This document shows, piece after piece, positions 1 through 8,017 of a stretch of DNA of 21,208 nucleotides (its first letter is position 1; every line of letters begins with the position of its first letter). The DNA lies in the NCBI GenBank assembly GCA_041556555.1, contig JBFFIE010000034.1, positions 1-21,208 of the forward strand. The letters run 5' to 3'. The notes under the pieces were generated by a model, which was not told the DNA's origin, ran no database searches, and saw only the letters and a program-made list of their open reading frames with translations. The DNA is from SZUA-592 sp041556555. GTDB taxonomy: Bacteria; Pseudomonadota; Gammaproteobacteria; Eutrophobiales; Eutrophobiaceae. The position numbers and the translations under genes were made by a program.

Positions 1-710
1 ACCAATGCATTCCGGTCCTGAATGGTCACCAGTTTTCTGTCAATCTTGATAATACTATCACGCTGAAGACGGCTGAATACCCGGCTTACAGTTTCAATGG
101 TTAATCCCAGATAATTGGCGATATCCTGCCTGGACATGGAAAGTCTGAATTCTGTCGCGGAAAAACCCAGTGCATGGAACCTGGCTGACAAGGTTAACAA
201 AAAAATTGCAATCTTCTCGTCAGCATTCTTCTTGCCGATTGTCAAAATCAATTCATTCTCGGCTGTCAATTGCCGGCTCATGAGTCTCATAAGCTGTGTC
301 TGCAGATCTGGAATTTGCTTGCAAATGTTATTGATGCTGCTAAATGGAAAAGAGCAGTATGTTGTCACCTCAATCGCTGTTGCCGATACCTGGTGTACCT
401 GTTTGTCAATGCCGTCAAGACCGATTATCTCTCCCGGGAATAAAAATCCGAGAATCTGATCAGCGCCACTTTCATCCAGCATGGAAAGTTTGACGGTACC
501 TGATCTCACTGCGTAGATATTGGTGAGTTTATCACCGGCCCTGAAGATCAAATCACCCCGCTGCACAGGCCGGGAGCGTTTTACAATTTCTTCCAGCTTG
601 TCCATGCAGGGGGAATTAAGGCCCCTGGGAAGGCAAAGCTCTTGTAAACTACAGGCTTTACAGGATACCTTGAATTTAGAAAAATCAATGGTTTGGGCTG
701 GATGAGTCAT
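1..710 (-). CDS. fnr: Fnr/Anr-type oxygen-sensing transcriptional regulator (3' end beyond the left edge)
   Basis: This is a Crp/Fnr-family regulator; about 236 residues are visible and the C-terminus lies outside the window. Four cysteines, C17, C20, C26 and C119, stand exactly three residues before the [4Fe-4S] ligands of E. coli FNR (C20, C23, C29, C122). This strongly supports an oxygen-labile cluster. A cyclic-nucleotide-binding-like beta-roll covers roughly residues 40-125, followed by the dimer helix. The C-terminal helix-turn-helix carries ETVSR, the FNR recognition residues for TTGAT half sites. The ATG at 710 puts the cysteine cluster at the usual distance from the N-terminus. The gene lies 93 nt downstream of the antiporter on the same strand and may have its own promoter. 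By family knowledge, the cluster-bound dimer activates anaerobic genes and falls apart in oxygen. Identification is firm; whether it is called fnr or anr depends on lineage. Confidence 0.93.
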   Translation of the reverse strand, partial: MTHPAQTIDFSKFKVSCKACSLQELCLPRGLNSPCMDKLEEIVKRSRPVQRGDLIFRAGDKLTNIYAVRSGTVKLSMLDESGADQILGFLFPGEIIGLDGIDKQVHQVSATAIEVTTYCSFPFSSINNICKQIPDLQTQLMRLMSRQLTAENELILTIGKKNADEKIAIFLLTLSARFHALGFSATEFRLSMSRQDIANYLGLTIETVSRVFSRLQRDSIIKIDRKLVTIQDRNAL

Positions 711-763
711 TTAAGAACCTTAACAAATCCCTTATTTTTCTTGTGAAGAATTATTTGCCAGCT

Positions 764-769
764 ATTATC
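764..769 (-). promoter_or_regulatory. Possible -10 element of the fnr-like gene
   Basis: On the minus strand the 93-nt gap between the antiporter stop and the fnr start contains GATAAT (5 of 6 to the sigma-70 -10 consensus). The -35 match upstream is weak (CTGTTA with a 16-nt spacer). No convincing TTGAT-N4-ATCAA FNR box is visible here, so autoregulation is not supported by the sequence. This is a tentative call from eye inspection only. Confidence 0.28.
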
Positions 770-803
770 TTAACAGCATACCACTTAACAGGGCTATAAG
801 GAT

Positions 804-2474
804 CTAACCACCAAAATATTGCTGCCTGGACCGGGCAACCTGATCAAAGACTTCCTTGGGTTCCCTGTCCATCCCAATGAGAAGCTGTGCTGCCATCATC
901 GATCCGGTCTCCAGCGTCTCGGCTACGATTTCAGTTGCACCTTCGGCCATGAAAATATCAGCCGACTGCTCAGATCGGATCCTGACATATACCGAGCACG
1001 TGCTGATTTTTCTGGCCTGCTTAAGTATTTGCAGGGCATTTTCTTCAGAATCTATACATATCACCAGTGCTCTCGCATGGGCAAGTTTGGCGGCAGACAG
1101 GATCCTGGGTTTTCTCGCATCCCCGTAGAAAACAGGCTCATCTTCCAGCCAGGCTTTTTTTACAACTTCAATATTATTGTCCAGACAAATATAAGCATAG
1201 TCATTTTGCTCCAGGATTGTGGCAATTTGCTTGCCCACACTGCCATACCCGCAAATGACAATATGGTCCTCCAGTATCCCTACACCCTCTGCGATTTGTC
1301 CGGGTAAATCTTCCCCGGCTTCAATATCTTTCTTCATAATCAAATTGCTGAAAACATGATTTTTGCGTATCAATAGCGGGGCGATCACCATGGACAGTAT
1401 CAACGCAGCAAGTATTGGCTGGGTATCCTGATAATTAATCAGATTTGTAATGACCGCCAAGGTCAATAAAGCAATGCCGAATTCACCGCCATTGGCAAGA
1501 ATTGCACCCGTTCGACTTGCAACATCTCTATTTTGACCAAAAAGTAATAGTAAAAAATAAATGACCAAGCCTTTACCAATGACCAATCCTGCTACCAGCA
1601 ACAGCACCCAATGCCAGATTTCCGGCAGCATTAACAGGTTAAGTTGCATACCTACCGTAATAAAAAACAATGCCAGCAAAATATCCCTGAAAGGCCTTAT
1701 TTCAGCCTCTATCTGGTGACGATATTCAGTTTCACTCAACATCATTCCGGCAAGAAAGGCTCCAAGCGCGAGCGAAAGGCCAAGCAGATGAGTCACCCAT
1801 GCTGCCGCCAGTGAAATAAGTAAAACCGTTATGGTAAAGAGTTCCTCGGAACGGGTGCCGGCCACCACATGAAAAACCGGTCTTAAAACAAAGCGCCCAA
1901 CGAATAGAATAGCGAAAAAAGCAATCAGTCCCTTTATAAATGCCAGCAATAATGGTGTACCGACTGACTCATTACCGGCAGCAAATATCGGGATTAAAAC
2001 CAGGAAAGGCACAGCTGCCAGATCCTGGAACAACAAAATTCCAAGAGAAGCCCTGCCATGCCTCGTTTTGAGTTCAAGTTGATCTGTAAGTTGCTTAATG
2101 ACTATTGCGGTAGATGATAGTGCCAGGGCTCCACCGACAATAATTGCAGTTTTCCATTCAATACCCAGATACCAGGCAATCAAACCACCGAATACGGTTC
2201 CGACAAGCACTTGTGCGCTGCCCAGTCCAAAAAGTGTCGTTTTAAAAGAACGTAGCTGCGCAATAGAGAAATCTAGCCCGATTGTAAATAACAGGAACAC
2301 CACGCCAATCTCACCAAGAGAACGTGTTGTTTCTGAAAATTCGATGAGACCAAAAGCGTGAGGACCAATTATTGTACCAACCAGTAAATAACCGATAATA
2401 GCTGGCAAATGAAAACGCTGAACAACCAGTACGGAAAGTACTGTGAGGGAAAGTATGAGAATAATGTCATTCAT
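804..2474 (-). CDS. KefB/KefC-type monovalent cation:proton antiporter with C-terminal TrkA-N domain
   Basis: A 556-residue inner-membrane protein of the CPA2 family. Residues 1 to about 370 are hydrophobic and form a multi-helix Na+/H+-exchanger-type domain. They include QDLAAVP at 150-156, with the Q-D pair typical of Kef/CPA2 transporters, and NGGEFGIALL from about 328. A soluble RCK/TrkA-N Rossmann domain begins near residue 403; its nucleotide loop GYGSVG is at 409-414, with an acidic residue (D432) at the end of the second strand. Family knowledge: these proteins exchange K+ or Na+ for protons, gated by nucleotide or glutathione-type ligands at the RCK domain. I see no separate KefF/KefG ancillary gene nearby, so control by glutathione adducts cannot be assumed. 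It could equally be a YbaL-like member, so no symbol is given. It lies 42 nt after the CinA-like gene on the same strand. Confidence 0.92.
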   Translation of the reverse strand: MNDIILILSLTVLSVLVVQRFHLPAIIGYLLVGTIIGPHAFGLIEFSETTRSLGEIGVVFLLFTIGLDFSIAQLRSFKTTLFGLGSAQVLVGTVFGGLIAWYLGIEWKTAIIVGGALALSSTAIVIKQLTDQLELKTRHGRASLGILLFQDLAAVPFLVLIPIFAAGNESVGTPLLLAFIKGLIAFFAILFVGRFVLRPVFHVVAGTRSEELFTITVLLISLAAAWVTHLLGLSLALGAFLAGMMLSETEYRHQIEAEIRPFRDILLALFFITVGMQLNLLMLPEIWHWVLLLVAGLVIGKGLVIYFLLLLFGQNRDVASRTGAILANGGEFGIALLTLAVITNLINYQDTQPILAALILSMVIAPLLIRKNHVFSNLIMKKDIEAGEDLPGQIAEGVGILEDHIVICGYGSVGKQIATILEQNDYAYICLDNNIEVVKKAWLEDEPVFYGDARKPRILSAAKLAHARALVICIDSEENALQILKQARKISTCSVYVRIRSEQSADIFMAEGATEIVAETLETGSMMAAQLLIGMDREPKEVFDQVARSRQQYFGG

Positions 2475-2516
2475 GAAGATCGCATAAAACTTTCCTGCAC
2501 TGATTTCGGTTTATCA

Positions 2517-3269
2517 TCAGGGGGCTTCGTAAAGTTTCCCACCCAGTGCCTGCACCATCTGGCGCACTTCATTTGCTGCCAATTGCAAAGCAGATTCATC
2601 TCTGGATCTCAGCACCAGATTGACGCCTAGCCTGCTTCGCTTGAAAAACGGGTAACTGCCAATACTGACAACTGGAAAATTATTCTGGATTTTACCAAGA
2701 GCACCGGCTATTTGCCCTTCCCTTAGATTACAAGTCACAGACTCACTCAGGATCGGCGCACCTCCAATCAGCCGGTCTTCAATGCCTTCAAACATGGCCT
2801 TCAAAATCAAGGGCACACCGGGGAGTACAAATACATTATCCAGTTGAAAACCTGGCGCACCACTGACAGGATTTTTGATCAAAACGGCACCTTCAGGTAT
2901 CAGGGCCATTTTCATGCGGGCATCGTTAATCCTGCCTTCATCATAATAGGGTTTGAGTGATTGCACAGCCTCGGGGTTCTCCTCAAGTTGAACCGAAAAC
3001 GCCTTTGCCACTGAAGCCGAGGTAATATCATCATGAGTCGGGCCAATACCGCCGGTGGTAAAAACGTACGTAAAAGATTGGCGCAGGGAATTGATCGTTT
3101 CCACGATGACTTTTTCATCATCAGGAATTATGCGGGCCTCCATAAGGGTGATACCCAGCTTATCGAGGCGTTGACCGATATAGTCCAGATTCTGGTCCTT
3201 TGTGCGGCCTGACAAAATTTCATTACCGATAATGATGACAGCGGCCGTATGTAATTCCGGGTCACTCAT
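2517..3269 (-). CDS. CinA-like protein with MoaB/Mog molybdopterin-binding domain
   Basis: A 250-residue protein matching the N-terminal molybdopterin-binding (MoCF) domain of competence/damage-inducible protein CinA. It has the N-terminal strand AAVIIIGNEILSGRTKD and the glycine-rich loop TTGGIGPTHDD that typifies the fold. It lacks the C-terminal nicotinamide-mononucleotide deamidase domain of full CinA, so it is the short stand-alone form common in proteobacteria. The reading frame stays open upstream to 3377, but I chose the ATG at 3269 (MSDPELHT...), which places the conserved first strand right after the start. The extra 36 residues upstream look like translated intergenic sequence. The physiological substrate of this short form is not established; CinA-family proteins have been linked to ADP-ribose/NAD-derivative hydrolysis. 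It follows panD by 116 nt on the same strand. Confidence 0.85.
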   Translation of the reverse strand: MSDPELHTAAVIIIGNEILSGRTKDQNLDYIGQRLDKLGITLMEARIIPDDEKVIVETINSLRQSFTYVFTTGGIGPTHDDITSASVAKAFSVQLEENPEAVQSLKPYYDEGRINDARMKMALIPEGAVLIKNPVSGAPGFQLDNVFVLPGVPLILKAMFEGIEDRLIGGAPILSESVTCNLREGQIAGALGKIQNNFPVVSIGSYPFFKRSRLGVNLVLRSRDESALQLAANEVRQMVQALGGKLYEAP

Positions 3270-3385
3270 GATTTTTAAATTAGCAGCAAAATCTTCACAG
3301 ACCAATAGCATGCTGTCCGTGACGTAAAGGTAATATGAAAAGGTTGAGGCCCGGGGAACCAGAGGGCCGGTAAGCAACTTGTCTG

Positions 3386-3766
3386 TCAGGCCGCCTGTAC
3401 AGGTATATGGTCCTGGATGCGATCGATGTGGTTTTCTTCATCCAGATAAATCAGTGTGGGTTTGAATTTCTTAACTTCAGATTCATTAATCACGCCATAG
3501 GCACAAATGATGACCCGGTCACCCGGGCTGGCCTTATGTGCTGCAGCACCGTTCACAGAAATTATGCGGGAATTGTCCTCCGCGCGTATCGCATAGGTGG
3601 TAAAACGCTCACCGTTATTGATGTTGTAAATCTGGATCTGTTCGTATTCAAGAATACCGGCTTTGTCGAGCAAAGCACCATCTATGGCACACGAACCATC
3701 ATATTCAAGCTCAGCGTGGGTCACACAGGCGGAGTGAAATTTAGCTTTTAAAACAGTGACTTGCAT
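3386..3766 (-). CDS. panD: Aspartate 1-decarboxylase (pyruvoyl enzyme)
   Basis: PanD converts L-aspartate to beta-alanine for pantothenate synthesis. Starting at the ATG at 3766 the protein is 126 residues, the usual PanD length. Gly24-Ser25 falls at the expected self-cleavage site (context YDGSCAID), where Ser25 becomes the catalytic pyruvoyl group. Lys9 and Tyr58-region residues of the family are compatible with the sequence (MQVTVLKAK at the N-terminus). The frame is open 63 nt further upstream, but the extra residues do not resemble PanD. It is the last gene of a panB-panC-panD cluster, with 59 nt separating it from panC. Maturation in enterics needs PanM; I see no panM candidate here, consistent with self-cleaving PanD types, but that is inference. 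Confidence 0.96.
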   Translation of the reverse strand: MQVTVLKAKFHSACVTHAELEYDGSCAIDGALLDKAGILEYEQIQIYNINNGERFTTYAIRAEDNSRIISVNGAAAHKASPGDRVIICAYGVINESEVKKFKPTLIYLDEENHIDRIQDHIPVQAA

Positions 3767-3825
3767 GCTTAAACAGTGAAAATGTGAATTTGAATCGAGA
3801 AGTATGTACGAAAACTGGTCGTGGT

Positions 3826-4671
3826 TCAACGCCTGATAATAACATTATCAATCAGCCTTGCCTTGCCTATTACAGCAGCAACGAGAACCACCAGATTCCC
3901 ATCCCCGGGCTCACCCAGGGTCTCTGCATCTGCCACGGCAAGATAATCCGTTTTGAGTCCGGCCCTGGTTAGAGTCTTCTTCCCTTGCTTCACCAGTTTT
4001 TTATAGTCATCGGATCCTGATCGTATTTCTGCCGCAATTTTCTCAAGTACATCGTGGATCGTTGTCGCCATGACTGTCTCCTGCTCATCAAGATATGTAT
4101 TTCGCGAGCTCATTGCTAGACCATTGGCCTCACGAACAGTTGGCATGGAAATAATTTCAACTGGGAAACACAGATCCTTGACCAGCTGCTTGATAACAAG
4201 AAGTTGCTGGTAATCTTTTTCACCGAATAATGCAATGTCCGGTTGCACGATATTAAAGAGTTTGGTTACAACTGTAGCGACGCCAGTGAAATGTCCCGGT
4301 CTTGATTTTCCACAATAAATATTTTCCAGATGCGATGGTACTTCGATACAGATTTGAGATTCTCCTCCGCTGGGATAGATCTCGCTGACATCGGGGCAAA
4401 ACAACAGATCAACATCAAGTGCCTGAAGTTTTTCCATGTCAGTATCCAGTGTGCGTGGATAACTCTCAAAATCTTCACCTCGGACGAACTGGGTAGGGTT
4501 TACAAAAATGGTCACTACAATTTTATCACCTATCTCTTTTGCCTTATCAACCAGAGAAAGATGCCCACTGTGCAGGTTCCCCATGGTAGGAACACAGGCA
4601 ATCTTTAATGCAGAATTGCGCCAGTCTGCAATTTGCTGTCGTAATTCATCGACGGTCTTAAGTACTAACAT
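3826..4671 (-). CDS. panC: Pantothenate synthetase
   Basis: PanC condenses pantoate with beta-alanine using ATP, via a pantoyl-adenylate, in the cytoplasm. The 281-residue length is normal for the family. The nucleotidyltransferase signature is present as PTMGNLHSGH, with the HxGH motif at residues 34-37. FVNPTQF, the FGEKDYQQL segment and the C-terminal-side AMSSRN motif (KMSKS-like loop) follow in the right order. The ATG at 4671 is only 2 nt after the panB stop, so the two genes are probably translationally coupled. Together with panB and panD it completes the pantoate/beta-alanine branch; ketopantoate reductase (panE) is not in this window. Confidence 0.97.
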   Translation of the reverse strand: MLVLKTVDELRQQIADWRNSALKIACVPTMGNLHSGHLSLVDKAKEIGDKIVVTIFVNPTQFVRGEDFESYPRTLDTDMEKLQALDVDLLFCPDVSEIYPSGGESQICIEVPSHLENIYCGKSRPGHFTGVATVVTKLFNIVQPDIALFGEKDYQQLLVIKQLVKDLCFPVEIISMPTVREANGLAMSSRNTYLDEQETVMATTIHDVLEKIAAEIRSGSDDYKKLVKQGKKTLTRAGLKTDYLAVADAETLGEPGDGNLVVLVAAVIGKARLIDNVIIRR

Positions 4672-4673
4672 GA

Positions 4674-5465
4674 TTAAAAACTATGGTCTTCGCCTGGGAA
4701 TTCAGAATTCCTGACTTCGCTGATGTATTTTTTTATGGCTTCCTGGACTGAAGCAGAGGTCTCCAGGAAATTTTTTGAAAATCTGGCTTGCCTGGGCGTA
4801 ATACCAATCAGATCATAAATCACAAGAACCTGGCCATCACAGTCAACACCGGCGCCAATACCGATAACCGGTATTTTCAACCTGGCCGTGATCTCAGCGG
4901 CCAGATCGGCCGGCACACACTCAAGAACCAGCATGTCGGCACCAGCAGCTTCCAGTGCCAACGCATCTTCCATAATTTGCCTGGCCGTATCCTGATCTTT
5001 ACCTTGTACCTTGTATCCACCCAGTTTGTTGATTGACTGGGGTGTGAGACCCAGATGTGCGCAAACCGGTATACCGTGTTCAGCCAGCAGTTTAATCGTC
5101 TGTGCATATTGTGCACCGCCTTCCAGTTTGACCATCTCCGCACCACCCTCGGCAACCAGACGGGTAGCGTTGCCGAGTGCCTGTGCGGGTGTGGCATAGC
5201 TCATGAATGGCATATCAGAAATAATGAAAGCATGCTTACTGACACCTGAAACTATACGGGTGTGATAAATCATGTCGCGCATACTGACTTTTAGGGTCGA
5301 TTCGTCACCCTGGATCACCATACCCAGCGAATCACCGACCAGCGTGACATCCATTTCTGCCTCATCGATGATCCTGGCAAAACTGGCGTCATAGGCAGTC
5401 AGGCAGGCAATTTTACGGCCTTCTTTTTTCATCTTGTTAAGACTTGTCAGTGTAATCTTGGACAT
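4674..5465 (-). CDS. panB: 3-methyl-2-oxobutanoate hydroxymethyltransferase
   Basis: PanB transfers a hydroxymethyl group from 5,10-methylene-tetrahydrofolate to alpha-ketoisovalerate, giving ketopantoate, the first committed step of pantothenate synthesis. The 263 residues form a TIM-barrel enzyme. The metal/substrate residues are visible: D45 in VGDSLGM, D84 in IISDMPFMSY, the MVKLEGG segment around K113-E115, and E182 in VLECVP, matching D45, D84 and E181 of the E. coli enzyme. IGIGAG follows as expected. The start at 5465 directly abuts the stop of the deoxynucleoside kinase gene. Lying next to folK fits its folate-dependent chemistry, although the functional link is inference. Confidence 0.97.
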   Translation of the reverse strand: MSKITLTSLNKMKKEGRKIACLTAYDASFARIIDEAEMDVTLVGDSLGMVIQGDESTLKVSMRDMIYHTRIVSGVSKHAFIISDMPFMSYATPAQALGNATRLVAEGGAEMVKLEGGAQYAQTIKLLAEHGIPVCAHLGLTPQSINKLGGYKVQGKDQDTARQIMEDALALEAAGADMLVLECVPADLAAEITARLKIPVIGIGAGVDCDGQVLVIYDLIGITPRQARFSKNFLETSASVQEAIKKYISEVRNSEFPGEDHSF

Positions 5466-6113
5466 TCAGAAATCCTGTGGATTGAAATAATGCCTGCCCG
5501 GTGGTAATGAACTGACGTGATCAATTAATAACTGGTAGTTTTTATCGTTATCAACCAGATCGAAATTCTCAGTATTGATGATCAACAAGGGCGATTGATC
5601 ATAATGATAGAAAAAATTGATGTAGGCATCAGAGATTTTTCTCAGATAACCTTCTTCTATATTTCTTTCGTAATCTATACCACGATGCAGAACCCGTTTC
5701 ATCAGGGTGCCCGGTGGGGCCTGTAAATAGATAACAAGATCGGGCACAGGAGGGTCAGGTGCCAGTTTTTCAAAAACCTGTTTGTATAGTCCGAATTCTT
5801 CAGTGGTCAGTGTCTGCTCGGCAAAGAGCATATCTTTATCCATCAAGAAGTCGGCAATCTGCACAGGCTTGAATAAATCAGCCTGGCGCATGTTTTCTAT
5901 TTGTTTGACTCTCTGGAAAAGAAAATGCAATTGTGTCGGTAGGGCCGATAACCTTGGGTTTTCGTAAAAATTGGCCAGGAATGGATTTTCCATTGGCGCT
6001 TCCAGCAGTAAATCAACACCGTAAGTTTCGGCAAGTTTTTTTGCCAGTGACGTCTTGCCAACACCAATTGGACCTTCCACGACAATATAATCAGGAAACC
6101 TTTTTTTATTCAT
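5466..6113 (-). CDS. Deoxynucleoside kinase (deoxyadenosine/deoxyguanosine-kinase family)
   Basis: A 215-residue dNK-family kinase that salvages deoxynucleosides by ATP-dependent 5'-phosphorylation. The P-loop is GPIGVGKT at residues 14-21. Downstream are the substrate-pocket segment around E38 (LLEAPMENPF), the DFLMDKDMLFAEQTL region and the lid-like arginine segment HRGIDYERNIEEGYLRKI, which are family hallmarks. Exact substrate preference (dAdo, dGuo or dCyd) cannot be read from the sequence. It sits between folK (4-nt ATGA overlap) and panB (no gap), so it is almost certainly co-transcribed with them. E. coli lacks a kinase at this place; other gammaproteobacteria have one here, so the position is a lineage feature rather than a fresh insertion. 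Confidence 0.9.
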   Translation of the reverse strand: MNKKRFPDYIVVEGPIGVGKTSLAKKLAETYGVDLLLEAPMENPFLANFYENPRLSALPTQLHFLFQRVKQIENMRQADLFKPVQIADFLMDKDMLFAEQTLTTEEFGLYKQVFEKLAPDPPVPDLVIYLQAPPGTLMKRVLHRGIDYERNIEEGYLRKISDAYINFFYHYDQSPLLIINTENFDLVDNDKNYQLLIDHVSSLPPGRHYFNPQDF

Positions 6114-6595
6114 GTATCTGTGACTCTGGAAAGATCACTGGTATCAATTTCTTCCAGCAGTGTGCTGACACTGCCATGACCGATAATGCAAGCGTTGGGG
6201 GCAATTTCATTCAGGGGAACCAGTACAAACCCTCGATGGTGCATTTCAGGATGTGGCACTCTTAGCCGCCTGGTACAAATCATATCATCATCAAAAAGCA
6301 GGATGTCCAGGTCCAGCGTCCTGGGCCCCCATTTTTTCTTCCTTTCCCTGCCATGCCTGGCTTCGATCGCCTGCAGATGATCCAGGAGCGATTCAGGTGC
6401 CAATGCAGTTTCCAGTTGGACGACCGCATTTACAAAATCCGGCTGATCCTGCGGACCCACGGGTCTGGAATAATAAAGTGAGGATTCTTTCGTCAGGGTA
6501 CTGTCCGGCAGCTTGGCAAGACTATCAAGTGCAGATTGAATATGTTTGAGAGGATCATCCAGATTACTCCCCAGCCCGATAAAGACCCTGGCCAT
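6110..6595 (-). CDS. folK: 2-amino-4-hydroxy-6-hydroxymethyldihydropteridine pyrophosphokinase
   Basis: HPPK transfers pyrophosphate from ATP to 6-hydroxymethyl-7,8-dihydropterin in folate synthesis. With the ATG at 6595 (MARVFIGLGSNLDDP) it has 161 residues, the size of the E. coli enzyme. The N-terminal GSNL, the SSLYYSRPVGPQDQPDFVNA segment and the signature KWGPRTLDLDILLF, which holds the two metal-binding aspartates, are all present. The frame stays open for 75 further residues upstream, but that part overlaps pcnB in another frame and is not HPPK-like, so I rejected it. It starts 10 nt after pcnB ends and overlaps the kinase gene by 4 nt. The pcnB-folK order is conserved in gammaproteobacteria. 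Confidence 0.96.
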   Translation of the reverse strand: MARVFIGLGSNLDDPLKHIQSALDSLAKLPDSTLTKESSLYYSRPVGPQDQPDFVNAVVQLETALAPESLLDHLQAIEARHGRERKKKWGPRTLDLDILLFDDDMICTRRLRVPHPEMHHRGFVLVPLNEIAPNACIIGHGSVSTLLEEIDTSDLSRVTDT

Positions 6596-6605
6596 GAATC
6601 CGGAT

Positions 6606-7916
6606 TTACGTACGTCTGGATTTGTTGCGCCTGCCGGAACGCCTGAACCGCGGCTTGCTATGCCGGTTTTCTTCAATGATATCCTGGTGCCTGTTTGCAA
6701 ACTCTGACCACCAGTCAACCATCTCCTGAAGGTTTTCACCGGCTTCTGCTCGAAGCAACAGAAAATCATAAGCTGCTTTGAACCTGGGATGAGACAAGAG
6801 GCGCATAGGGCGTTTACCACGACGGTGTTTCATACGTGATTGTAATAACCAGATGTCCCTGGCCATCAGGGTATAACGCCTGGGGAAAGAAATACTGCTG
6901 ATTTGCTGCGAGATAACTGTGTCACTTGCCAGCATGATTGCATCCTGGTCAGCCAGACCATTACTTTTATATTCTTCCATGAACTCCATTACTGAAGGCC
7001 ATAACAGGGCGGCTATCAGAAATCCGGGACTGACCGGCTTGTCTTCACGAATCCTTTCATCCGTATTTAAAAACACCCTGCGCAACAAACTATCAACTCT
7101 GGCTTCATCCTGTTCGAGGATTTGCTGGGTAAGTGGAAACATGTGAGGAAACAGGCTGAACTCTCGTAACAGGTGATAGACCTCCAGTGATTTTCCACTC
7201 ATGAAGAGTTTCATGAATTCCTCAAATAACCTGGCCGGGGGTATATCATTTAGAAGATGATTTAATTCATGGATCGGTTTTTCAGTGCCCTCATGAATCT
7301 TGAAATCCAGTTTTACAGAAAAACGGATAGCCCTTAGCATTCGCACAGGATCTTCGCGATAACGTTTTGCCGGATCCCCGATCATGCGTAACCATGATGC
7401 CTCGATATCCGCCATTGCACCGACGTAATCAACTATGGATTGATCATCGATATTATAAAACAGGGAATTCGCCGTGAAATCCCGGCGCCAGACATCATCA
7501 TCAATATCACCATAAATATTATCGCGAATGATGCGACCATCTTCGATATGCCGTTCGCCATCTGTTACGTGATGGGCAGCCCGGAAAGTCGAGACTTCAA
7601 TGATCTCATCGCCGAAGCGAACGTGGGCTAGGCGAAACCGACGACCTATCAAACGGCAATTACGGAACAATTCACGCACCTGGTCTGGCCTGGCATCTGT
7701 AACCACATCAAAGTCCTTGGGTTTGTGGCCCAACAGGAGATCTCTCACGCCACCACCAACCAGATAGGCCTTGAAGCCGGCATTGCTTAAGCGGTAAAGC
7801 ACCTTCAGGGCATTATCACTGATATCGCTACGGGATATATGATGTTCCGATCGCGGAATTATCCGCGGCGGAATTTTCATCCGGGTAACATTATCTTCTG
7901 GGTGAGCTGGTTTCAT
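6606..7916 (-). CDS. pcnB: Poly(A) polymerase I
   Basis: PcnB adds 3' poly(A) tails to RNA and so promotes decay by exonucleases. The 436-residue protein has the class-II nucleotidyltransferase core: LVGGGVRDLLLG at about 52-63 and the catalytic DFD at 68-70. These are followed by the RNCRLIGRRFRLAHV segment shared with E. coli PcnB and the RRDFTANSLFYN motif. The leading region IIPRSEHHISRSDISDNALKVLYRL is distinctive of PcnB rather than of CCA-adding enzymes. The C-terminus is strongly basic (RRSGRRNKSRRT), as expected for RNA binding. The ATG at 7916 has an AGGGA very close by; a second ATG at 7880 is possible. It is the first gene of the minus-strand folK-pan cluster. Confidence 0.96.
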   Translation of the reverse strand: MKPAHPEDNVTRMKIPPRIIPRSEHHISRSDISDNALKVLYRLSNAGFKAYLVGGGVRDLLLGHKPKDFDVVTDARPDQVRELFRNCRLIGRRFRLAHVRFGDEIIEVSTFRAAHHVTDGERHIEDGRIIRDNIYGDIDDDVWRRDFTANSLFYNIDDQSIVDYVGAMADIEASWLRMIGDPAKRYREDPVRMLRAIRFSVKLDFKIHEGTEKPIHELNHLLNDIPPARLFEEFMKLFMSGKSLEVYHLLREFSLFPHMFPLTQQILEQDEARVDSLLRRVFLNTDERIREDKPVSPGFLIAALLWPSVMEFMEEYKSNGLADQDAIMLASDTVISQQISSISFPRRYTLMARDIWLLQSRMKHRRGKRPMRLLSHPRFKAAYDFLLLRAEAGENLQEMVDWWSEFANRHQDIIEENRHSKPRFRRSGRRNKSRRT

Positions 7917-7953
7917 TCCCTGGTGGACTGGTTAGTTACTTTAAAGGCAGGTA

Positions 7954-7982
7954 TTACGTTATAAATCCGGTACCCGTATAAT
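7954..7982 (+). promoter_or_regulatory. Probable promoter of the tRNA-Glu locus
   Basis: A perfect TATAAT lies at 7977-7982, 35 nt before the first tRNA-like sequence. The candidate -35, TTACGT at 7954-7959 with a 17-nt spacer, is a poor match. The distance suits a short 5' leader removed by RNase P. The same 101-nt gap must also hold the pcnB promoter on the other strand; its reverse strand shows TGATATTAT, which could be an extended -10. Confidence 0.45.
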
Positions 7983-8017
7983 ATCACTAATCAGGGCAAT
8001 ACTGCAGAAATTCAAGT

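Noticed and set aside
6596..6820. Longer folK reading frame with 75 additional N-terminal residues
   Set aside because: The extension overlaps pcnB and has no HPPK similarity; the ATG at 6595 gives a normal 161-residue enzyme.
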